A stretch of 5,005 bases of DNA, taken from contig JAUIJW010000179.1 in assembly GCA_030431085.1 (NCBI GenBank), forward strand, positions 1 to 5,005, written 5' to 3'. Shown piece by piece: positions 1 to 5,005 of the stretch. Origin of the DNA: Bacteroidia bacterium (lineage in GTDB: Bacteria > Bacteroidota > Bacteroidia > Flavobacteriales > Flavobacteriaceae). The stretch's first letter is position 1; every line of letters begins with the position of its first letter. Made by a program: the position numbers and the translations under genes. Under the pieces are notes generated by a model. The model made no database searches, was not told where the DNA came from, and saw nothing but the letters and a program-made list of their open reading frames with translations.

Positions 1-83
1 GGGTTAGATCTACCTAATTCTGTTAAACCAGCACCAAACCCTGATCTAGTATCCTTTTTCTCGGTAAACGTGTATTTTTTCAT
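1..83 (-). CDS. Transketolase C-terminal subunit (split-type transketolase), N-terminal fragment
   Basis: Only the first 27 codons are present; the gene continues past base 1. The ATG at 83-81 opens a peptide beginning MKKYTFTEKK and continuing DTRSGFGAGLTELGRSN. The DTRSGFGAGLTELG stretch matches, from memory, the start of the roughly 317-residue C-terminal transketolase subunit of Flavobacteriaceae, in which transketolase is split into two polypeptides. Together the subunits would transfer two-carbon ketol units in the non-oxidative pentose phosphate pathway, using thiamine diphosphate, in the cytoplasm. This subunit carries the pyrimidine-binding and C-terminal domains, neither of which is in view. 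The gene lies 101 bases downstream of the maf stop on the same strand, with a possible promoter between them. The N-terminal subunit gene is not in this window, although it usually sits upstream, so this copy may be arranged differently. A related 1-deoxyxylulose-5-phosphate synthase-like protein cannot be excluded from so short a fragment. Confidence 0.8.
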   Translation of the reverse strand, partial: MKKYTFTEKKDTRSGFGAGLTELGRSN

Positions 84-127
84 TTAATACGCTTTTAATA
101 TAAATTATCTCCTGTTTTTAGGCTTTG

Positions 128-135
128 CAAAAATA
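128..135 (-). promoter_or_regulatory. Possible Bacteroidota -7 element before the transketolase gene
   Basis: Read on the minus strand, 135-128 is TATTTTTG, which fits the Bacteroidota -7 consensus TAnnTTTG. It lies 44 bases before the transketolase ATG. No TTTG or TTG -33 element is present at the expected 17-23 base spacing, so the match is half of a promoter in very AT-rich DNA and could be chance. An AGGAGA at 113-108 would fall inside the leader, but it is 24 bases from the ATG, too far for a normal ribosome binding site. Confidence 0.3.
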
Positions 136-184
136 TAAATTATATAGAAGTAAAGTAGTAATTTAGAAAAATCTTTTCTCGATA

Positions 185-775
185 TTATAAAAGGTTTCTT
201 CGAATCAATTCTTCATAAAAAAGCTTTATTGGAAAACCCATAACGTTGTAGAAACAGCCTTCAATTTTCTCTATAGCAATATACCCAATCCATTCTTGAA
301 TACCGTAACTCCCTGCTTTGTCATAGGGCTTATAATGCTCTACATAGTATTCAATTTCATTATTAGTTAGTGTTTTAAAGTAAACTTTTGTAGTTTGATT
401 TTTAACAATTTGATGGCCTACAGTAGTGAGGCAAAAAGACGAAATTACTTCGTGAGTTTGACCCGATAAACTTTGTAGCATTTGTATAGCTTCTGTTTTG
501 TTTGTAGGCTTACCTAAGGCTTGGTGATTATGCCAAACAATGGTGTCTGCAGTTACCAACACATCATTAGAACTTAAACTGTTGGCAAAAGGCTGTGCTT
601 TTAACCGAGCTAAGTAATCGGTAATATCAGATCCAGTTAAATCTAAAGGGTATTTTTCATCAATAGCTTTGAGTTTTATTTCAAATGGAATACCAAGTTC
701 TGTTAAAAATTTTTGCCTTCTTGGCGATCCTGATGCTAAAATAATGTTAGATTTTACAGACATTAGTAGATGCAT
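185..775 (-). CDS. maf: Maf family nucleoside triphosphate pyrophosphatase (dTTP/UTP type)
   Basis: Predicted cytoplasmic enzyme that hydrolyses non-canonical or excess nucleotides (dTTP, UTP and modified pyrimidine triphosphates in the YhdE/BsMaf branch) to monophosphate and pyrophosphate, a housecleaning role; older annotations call it a septum formation inhibitor. The 196 residues are full family length. Visible motifs are ASGSPRR (14-20, substrate-binding loop), TADTIV (75-80, with the likely catalytic Asp77), LGKP (87-90), LSGQTHEV (103-110), YDKAGSYGIQE (151-161, with Lys153 and Gln160) and NVMGFP (177-182). The YDKAGSYGIQ block suits the dTTP/UTP subgroup rather than the YceF m7GTP subgroup, which is an inference. 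The start is uncertain. ATG at 775 overlaps the upstream prenyltransferase gene by 13 bases, whereas ATG at 763 (Met5) makes a TAATG overlap with its stop and gives 192 residues. The second is equally good or better, since conserved sequence begins only near residue 10. Confidence 0.95.
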   Translation of the reverse strand: MHLLMSVKSNIILASGSPRRQKFLTELGIPFEIKLKAIDEKYPLDLTGSDITDYLARLKAQPFANSLSSNDVLVTADTIVWHNHQALGKPTNKTEAIQMLQSLSGQTHEVISSFCLTTVGHQIVKNQTTKVYFKTLTNNEIEYYVEHYKPYDKAGSYGIQEWIGYIAIEKIEGCFYNVMGFPIKLFYEELIRRNLL

Positions 776-1674
776 AGTGTTAGGATGCCTAAAAGCATAA
801 TGGCTTTTAAATATTGGCTGATGATTGTAAAATCTTCTTTTTGTTTAGCCTTTTTTAACTTAATGAACACCAATATTGATGGTAAAATACAGGTTAAACT
901 TACATATATCAAGATTGTTAAGTGTTGAATATCATTATAGAATCGATAAAGTAAAGCCAATAAAAAAATGATAAATAAACTCAATAAGATTAAAAGTATA
1001 TTTTTCGTTTTAACTACACCTAATTTTACCGCCAAAGTGTGTGCTCCTGTTCTTTGATCGCCTTCTAAATCTTCAATGTCTTTAACAATTTCTCTTATCA
1101 AGTTAATCCAAAATGCTAAAATAGCAATGATGAAAATAATTCTAAAGACTTCAACTTGGTTCGATCTATTAAATTGGTTTGTTACGGGCACAATATCGAA
1201 TATAGGTACCAATAGTACACATAAAAAAATAAGAAAAGAAACTGCTAAATTACCAATTAAAAACATTCTTTTTAGTTTGTTCGAATAGCTATAAAGTAGG
1301 AGAGAAGCTATCAAAAATATGGCGAAAAAAGAATTTTTATCAATAATATAACTAAGATAAAATGCCAAAAGCAATCCAATGCTATTAATAATTACATAGA
1401 GTTGATTGGCTTTTTTTGCACTTATTTTTTTGGTTACCAACACACGATGAGGTGCATTGACAAGATCGGTGCTAACGTCTTTAATGTCATTGATAATATA
1501 ACCCGCTATGGTAATGGCAATTGTGGCTAAAACTAAAAGAGCAAAATTTATAGGGCTAAGAATTGTACTTAGATCGAAGTTTTTGAAAAACAAATATTTG
1601 GTAGAGACTTGAATAAGAATGATAAGAACTATGTTTTTCCATCTAAAAAAAGTAAGGTAATCTTGTATTCTCAT
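763..1674 (-). CDS. UbiA-family prenyltransferase, probable geranylgeranylglycerol-phosphate geranylgeranyltransferase
   Basis: Integral inner-membrane prenyltransferase of 303 residues, about the usual length for UbiA proteins. Eight or nine hydrophobic segments are visible, roughly at 14-30, 37-61, 91-111, 115-130, 138-161, 178-193, 225-244, 251-271 and 289-303. Two aspartate-rich motifs that bind Mg2+ and diphosphate are intact: NDIKDVSTD (62-70, N/D/D/D) and KDIEDLEGD (198-206, with Asp199, Asp202 and Asp206). The stretch REIVKDIEDLEGD at 194-206 closely resembles archaeal digeranylgeranylglyceryl phosphate synthase, which adds a second geranylgeranyl group to geranylgeranylglycerol phosphate. 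Related Bacteroidota proteins are usually annotated this way, but the lipid actually made is not settled by sequence. The start ATG at 1674 overlaps the smpB stop as TAATG, so translation is probably coupled. A quinone or heme O prenyltransferase is the main alternative; the archaeal-like second motif argues against it. Confidence 0.88.
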   Translation of the reverse strand: MRIQDYLTFFRWKNIVLIILIQVSTKYLFFKNFDLSTILSPINFALLVLATIAITIAGYIINDIKDVSTDLVNAPHRVLVTKKISAKKANQLYVIINSIGLLLAFYLSYIIDKNSFFAIFLIASLLLYSYSNKLKRMFLIGNLAVSFLIFLCVLLVPIFDIVPVTNQFNRSNQVEVFRIIFIIAILAFWINLIREIVKDIEDLEGDQRTGAHTLAVKLGVVKTKNILLILLSLFIIFLLALLYRFYNDIQHLTILIYVSLTCILPSILVFIKLKKAKQKEDFTIISQYLKAIMLLGILTLCIY

Positions 1675-2129
1675 TAAAAGTTCTTTTTAATTCTAGCCAA
1701 ATCTCTTTTATTATCACGATCTTTAATAACTTCTCTTTTGTCGTATAGCTTTTTACCGCGACATAAGGCAATTTCTAATTTGGCCCATCCTTTTTCTGTG
1801 ATAAACAGCTTTAGAGGAATGATGGTTAAGCCAACATTTTGAACCTCTTTTTGTAATTTCTTAAGTTCTTGTTTATTGAGTAAAAGCTTTCGCTCACTTT
1901 TACTTCTATGGTTGTAAAAACTGGCATGGGTATACTCTTCGATGAACATATTGATGACGAATAGTTCCCCATTGTCATTAAATTCACAAAAACTTTCTGT
2001 AATTCTTGCTTTGCTTTCACGGATGGATTTAATTTCTGTTCCGCTAAGTTTAATTCCAGCAACATATTTGCTCAAAATTTCATATTCAAAGCGAGCTTTT
2101 TTATTCTGGATATTAATCTTTTTTTGCAT
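1674..2129 (-). CDS. smpB: SsrA-binding protein SmpB
   Basis: SmpB binds the tRNA-like domain of tmRNA (SsrA) and delivers it to stalled ribosomes for trans-translation and tagging of the incomplete peptide. The 151 residues are typical length. Recognisable blocks are NKKARFEYEIL (9-19), GIKLSGTEIKSIR (25-37), the IEEY segment (63-66), RKLLLNKQEL (80-89), the core strand region GLTIIPLKLF (100-109), and GWAKLEIALCRGKKLYDKRE (114-133). A basic C-terminal tail rich in KRD/RIKK follows; in the family it enters the mRNA channel as a helix. The oligonucleotide-binding barrel fold spans about residues 7-130. The ATG at 2129 is supported because the KK-x-NI-x-NK opening is where the conserved family sequence begins. 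A strong Bacteroidota promoter ends only four bases upstream. The stop overlaps the next start as TAATG. No defect is visible. The ssrA RNA gene is not in the window. Confidence 0.97.
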   Translation of the reverse strand: MQKKINIQNKKARFEYEILSKYVAGIKLSGTEIKSIRESKARITESFCEFNDNGELFVINMFIEEYTHASFYNHRSKSERKLLLNKQELKKLQKEVQNVGLTIIPLKLFITEKGWAKLEIALCRGKKLYDKREVIKDRDNKRDLARIKKNF

Positions 2130-2133
2130 GAGG

Positions 2134-2164
2134 CAAATCTAACCAATTAAAAATTATCAGCAAA
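2134..2164 (-). promoter_or_regulatory. Bacteroidota-type promoter for the smpB operon
   Basis: On the minus strand, TTTG at 2164-2161 (inside a TTTTTG run) is followed by exactly 19 bases and then TAGATTTG at 2141-2134. This is a full match to the Bacteroidota primary sigma factor consensus of a -33 TTTG and a -7 TAnnTTTG. It is correctly oriented and immediately precedes smpB. Only four bases separate the -7 element from the ATG, so transcription would begin at or within a few bases of the start codon. It probably drives smpB, the prenyltransferase gene and maf together. Confidence 0.7.
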
Positions 2165-2212
2165 AATTAGCCTAAAGAAGTGAGGTATTCCATTAGGATA
2201 GCTCAAAGTAGT

Positions 2213-2599
2213 TTAATCAAACCCAACCCAATCGATAATAATCTTGCCATGATCGTTGAAAGCACTGCCTTTTAATTCTCCAGCACTGGCTTCAAACATA
2301 GGCACAAGATTATTAAAAAGTGCTGTTTTAGATTCATGACCCAATGCTGCAATTTTAGCAGTATATTCTACAGTACTATACATTGGAACCGACTCAAAAA
2401 TTAATTTTTCACCACCATTTGGGCCAATGACCGTGATGGTAGCTTCAATACTTTCTGCGTTGATATTAAACGTATGTGAACCAATTTCATTAAATACAAT
2501 AGAGCCTTTAATTTGTTTTGATTCTTCAATTGTTGAACACGATGTCATGGTTAGTAGGGTAGTCGCCCATACTAAACATAGATAACCTAACTTTTTCAT
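2213..2599 (-). CDS. Small predicted lipoprotein of unknown function
   Basis: I do not recognise this 128-residue protein. The N-terminus is a lipoprotein signal peptide: basic MKK, a hydrophobic stretch about 4-17, and a lipobox-like MTSC (18-21), so Cys21 would be lipidated and leave a mature protein of about 108 residues. Met at -3 is less usual than Leu, but Thr-Ser-Cys fits. The residues after the cysteine (STIEESK) are polar with two acidic positions. The rest alternates hydrophobic and polar residues with many Val, Ile, Thr and Gly, suggesting a small beta-rich domain such as a beta-sandwich, which is inference only. No enzyme motif is visible. It lies 83 bases before smpB and 113 bases after the PEP carboxylase stop, so it is probably its own transcription unit. 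Upstream of the ATG are seven A then GGGG ending two bases from the start, too close for an ordinary ribosome binding site; Bacteroidota often do without one. Confidence 0.75.
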   Translation of the reverse strand: MKKLGYLCLVWATTLLTMTSCSTIEESKQIKGSIVFNEIGSHTFNINAESIEATITVIGPNGGEKLIFESVPMYSTVEYTAKIAALGHESKTALFNNLVPMFEASAGELKGSAFNDHGKIIIDWVGFD

Positions 2600-2712
2600 T
2601 TCCCCTTTTTTTATTGACTATACAAAAGCTAAATCGTTTCATTTTCTGTATAACGTAAATAAACAAAGAATATTATATAATTAAAGGTTATCTGTATTTG
2701 GTAATCAGTGTT

Positions 2713-5005
2713 TTAGGCAGAATTTCTACTGGCATTGATATTGCCAAATAACGATCTGGTTACAATTTTTTCGAAAATTTCAACTTGTTTTTTATCAATT
2801 TTTTCTTGAGTACTTAGTTCTTGAACCTTTTTTAAGGCATATTGTTGAATGGTTAGCAAAGGCAGAACAATCGACTCTCTAATTTCTATTGAGGCTTTAC
2901 CAACAGGATAATTCTCCATCAACTCAGACTGATTGGCTAATTTAAGTACAAGCCTTTTAGTGTTCACAAATTCATCGAAAATTAATGACCAAAATTCTCC
3001 AAATTCAGGATTGTTTTCCATATACCTAGTGAGTTCGAAAAATGACTTTTTCATAGCCATCATACTATTTTCTATCAAACTTTTAAAGAATTTAGATTGA
3101 TTGTAGAATGACACTACTTCATCAAAACGTCCTTGATCTTCATATTTTTGTAAGGCGGTACCCACTCCAAAAAAACCAGGCACGTTTTGTTTTAATTGGC
3201 TCCAAGATCCTACAAAAGGTATCGCCCTTAAATCACTAAAATTTAGTTCTGCAGATTTGTTTCTTTTTGAAGGTCTACTACCAATATTAGTTTTGGCATA
3301 GTATTTAAGGGTACTCATTTGTTCTAAGTAAGGTAAAAATTTAGGATGATTCTTAAATTTTTGATAGGCTTCGTAGCTGGTATTCGCTAAGTCGTTCATA
3401 ATATTACGCTGTTCATCAGTAAACTGGTTTTTAGCGGTATCAAAAAACGCATTTGAGACACCAGAACTAATAAGTTGTTCCAGATTGTATTGAGAAGATT
3501 CAACGGTTCCGAAATTAGAACTAATGGTTTGACCTTGAATGGTGAGTTGAACTTCTTCATTTTCAATTGTTGGCCCGAGTGAGGCATAGAATTGATGAGT
3601 TTTACCACCACCACGAGCTGGTGGTCCACCACGACCATCAAAAAATAACACCTTTATACCATGTTTTCTAGAAATAGCTGTTAACATTTCTTTGGCCTTA
3701 AAGATAGACCAGTTAGCCATAAAATAGCCGCCATCTTTAGTGCCGTCAGAAAAACCTAACATAATGGTTTGTTTATTGTTACGTTGTGTGATATGCTTTC
3801 TATAGTGAGGATTGCTATAGAGTTCATCCATGATGTCGTGAGCATGTTTAAGGTCGTCTATAGTTTCAAATAAAGGCACTATATCTACTGGAATATTACC
3901 AGAAAAAGCAGTAAGCTTTAACATGGCATACACCTCCATTACGTTTAAGGCGCTTTGGTTATTGCTAATAATATATCGGTTGGCTCCGCGCTCTCCATTA
4001 TTTTTCTGTATAGTTTTAATGGCTTGAATTGACCCAAGTGTTTTCTGAACCATTTGATCTTTAAAATCTTCAGGAGTGATATGACCCTTAATGGTTGATA
4101 GGTGATTGATTTGATCAACTACACTTAATTTTAAATAATCTTTAGGGAAAATATCTTTGCCATTCTTAGCACAACCTTTAACGATGTTTTCAAAAACTTG
4201 ATGATGTACTCGGCTATCCTGACGCACATCTAAAGTGGCAAAATAATACCCAAATATTCTTGCTTTATGTAATAGTTCATTTAATTCTGTGAGGTATAGA
4301 GATTGGTATTTTTCTTTTAATAACTTTTTAATGGACTCTAATTCTTTAATAAAATCATCGAATTTTAAATAAAGTTTAGAATTAGAGATAAAGCTTTTGT
4401 ATAATTTATGCTCTATATTATTTAAAATAGGCAATACTTCTTTAAAAGTTAATTTTCGTTTAAGTTTACGTACATCTCGATAGTAATTTTTAATAATGGT
4501 TTCACGTAATCTTTCTGCTACTTTTAAAGTAATATCTGTAGTGACAAACGGATTGCCATCTCTATCACCTCCTGGCCAAAAACCGAGATTAATGATTTCA
4601 TTCGGCATTTCTTTCTCTTCGTAAATATTACTTTCTATATAGTTGTAAATATTACTCACAGAATGATAAAATACATTCTCGAGATACCAAATTAGGTTTA
4701 CAGCTTCATCAAAAGGGGTTGGTTTTTCATCTTTTAAAAATGGAGTAATCCCTAATTGAGCCAATAATTTTTTAATATTGATTAAATCGTTTTCTTCAAT
4801 TGCTTTAGATAGATCTGTGATAATCCCTAAAACCGTACCAGGATAAAATTGAGTAGGGTGGGCAGTAAGTACCACTCTCACCTTGAAATCTTCTAAATAT
4901 TGTTGTAAGGCTTCTTTTTTATTTTGAGAAAATGCTTCTTCCTTTACGTTGCGAATCGTACCCTTACCATTCATGTTGTGAATAATTGGAAAGGCTGCAT
5001 CTTCA
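2713..5005 (-). CDS. ppc: Phosphoenolpyruvate carboxylase, missing its N-terminus at the window edge
   Basis: Cytoplasmic enzyme that fixes bicarbonate onto phosphoenolpyruvate to give oxaloacetate, replenishing the TCA cycle. The ATG at 4974 is internal: the frame stays open to 5005 and reads EDAAFPIIHN before that Met, which matches family sequence. Roughly 95 N-terminal residues should lie outside the window (inferred from flavobacterial proteins of about 850). Numbering from that Met, motifs are VLTAHPTQ (35-42) with catalytic His39, GGDRDGNP (135-142), DVRQDSR (249-255), MLGFSDGTKDGG (405-416) with Lys413, glycine-rich loop DGRGGPPARGGG (446-457) with Arg448 and Arg454, IGSRPSKR (564-571), LRAIPFVGSW (582-591) and C-terminal RNSA (750-753). 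By comparison with the E. coli enzyme, Arg454 matches Arg587, Lys413 matches Lys546 and Asn751 matches the terminal Asn of the aspartate site. E. coli His579 is replaced by Asp446. No frameshift is visible. Confidence 0.97.
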   Translation of the reverse strand, partial: EDAAFPIIHNMNGKGTIRNVKEEAFSQNKKEALQQYLEDFKVRVVLTAHPTQFYPGTVLGIITDLSKAIEENDLINIKKLLAQLGITPFLKDEKPTPFDEAVNLIWYLENVFYHSVSNIYNYIESNIYEEKEMPNEIINLGFWPGGDRDGNPFVTTDITLKVAERLRETIIKNYYRDVRKLKRKLTFKEVLPILNNIEHKLYKSFISNSKLYLKFDDFIKELESIKKLLKEKYQSLYLTELNELLHKARIFGYYFATLDVRQDSRVHHQVFENIVKGCAKNGKDIFPKDYLKLSVVDQINHLSTIKGHITPEDFKDQMVQKTLGSIQAIKTIQKNNGERGANRYIISNNQSALNVMEVYAMLKLTAFSGNIPVDIVPLFETIDDLKHAHDIMDELYSNPHYRKHITQRNNKQTIMLGFSDGTKDGGYFMANWSIFKAKEMLTAISRKHGIKVLFFDGRGGPPARGGGKTHQFYASLGPTIENEEVQLTIQGQTISSNFGTVESSQYNLEQLISSGVSNAFFDTAKNQFTDEQRNIMNDLANTSYEAYQKFKNHPKFLPYLEQMSTLKYYAKTNIGSRPSKRNKSAELNFSDLRAIPFVGSWSQLKQNVPGFFGVGTALQKYEDQGRFDEVVSFYNQSKFFKSLIENSMMAMKKSFFELTRYMENNPEFGEFWSLIFDEFVNTKRLVLKLANQSELMENYPVGKASIEIRESIVLPLLTIQQYALKKVQELSTQEKIDKKQVEIFEKIVTRSLFGNINASRNSA

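Noticed and set aside
165..180. Inverted repeat AGAAAA-GAT-TTTTCT just after maf, as a terminator
   Set aside because: The six-pair stem has one G-C pair and a three-base loop, too weak for an intrinsic terminator.
1076..1288. 70-codon plus-strand reading frame inside the prenyltransferase gene
   Set aside because: It lies wholly antisense to a membrane protein gene with intact family motifs, its peptide resembles no known protein, and no promoter was seen.
1313..1320. TATTTTTG inside the prenyltransferase gene as an internal promoter
   Set aside because: It is a lone eight-base match in AT-rich coding sequence, far from any start codon on that strand.
1826..2065. 79-codon minus-strand frame inside smpB in another phase
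   Set aside because: It overlaps the unmistakable SmpB frame and shows no recognisable motif.
1942..2142. 66-codon plus-strand reading frame opposite the start of smpB
   Set aside because: It is antisense to conserved SmpB codons and the hydrophobic peptide is what an AT-rich antisense frame would give.
2623..2631. TAGCTTTTG upstream of the lipoprotein gene as a -7 element
   Set aside because: It has three bases rather than two between TA and TTTG, and no TTTG lies at a suitable distance upstream.
2600..2712. Regulatory structure or small RNA between ppc and the lipoprotein gene
   Set aside because: The stretch is AT-rich with only a ten-base all-A/T palindrome (2672-2681) and two imperfect seven-base direct repeats; no stable hairpin, terminator or consensus promoter was found.
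3396..3641. 81-codon minus-strand frame inside ppc in another phase
   Set aside because: The runs of Val come from the glycine-rich loop codons read out of frame; the ppc frame is intact here.
4972..4974. ATG at 4974 as the true start of ppc
   Set aside because: The frame continues upstream without a stop and reads EDAAFPIIHN, which fits the family, and a protein starting here would be about 95 residues short.

Overview
The window looks like chromosome from a Bacteroidota member, most likely Flavobacteriaceae. It is visibly AT-rich. The encoded proteins resemble flavobacterial versions from memory: a split-type transketolase C-terminal subunit, SmpB, Maf, a UbiA-family geranylgeranylglycerol-phosphate prenyltransferase, and a PEP carboxylase ending in RNSA. 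The clearest promoter has the Bacteroidota form TTTG-N19-TAnnTTTG rather than a sigma70 -35/-10. No tRNA, rRNA, insertion sequence, CRISPR array or prophage gene was seen.

All supported genes are on the minus strand, so transcription runs from high to low coordinates. In that order: (1) phosphoenolpyruvate carboxylase (5005 to 2713), cut at its N-terminus by the window edge because the frame stays open through the last base; (2) a small predicted lipoprotein of unknown function (2599 to 2213); (3) smpB (2129 to 1674); (4) a UbiA-family prenyltransferase (1674 to 763); (5) maf (775 or 763 to 185); (6) the first 27 codons of a transketolase C-terminal subunit (83 to 1), running off the window.

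smpB, the prenyltransferase gene and maf form a tight unit. The smpB/prenyltransferase junction is a TAATG stop-start overlap, and maf has an available start making the same TAATG with the prenyltransferase stop. A strong Bacteroidota-type promoter (2164 to 2134) lies directly before smpB, so close that the mRNA may be leaderless or nearly so. The three functions are unrelated: ribosome rescue, isoprenoid lipid synthesis and clearance of non-canonical nucleotides. The shared unit therefore looks like housekeeping co-expression rather than a pathway. PEP carboxylase (oxaloacetate supply) and transketolase (pentose phosphate pathway) are central-carbon enzymes on either side.

This is mostly an ordinary core-genome region and I see no convincing undescribed system. 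The points most worth a second look are the possible leaderless smpB transcript, the archaeal-like signature of the prenyltransferase, the divergent glycine-rich loop of the PEP carboxylase, and the unrecognised lipoprotein.
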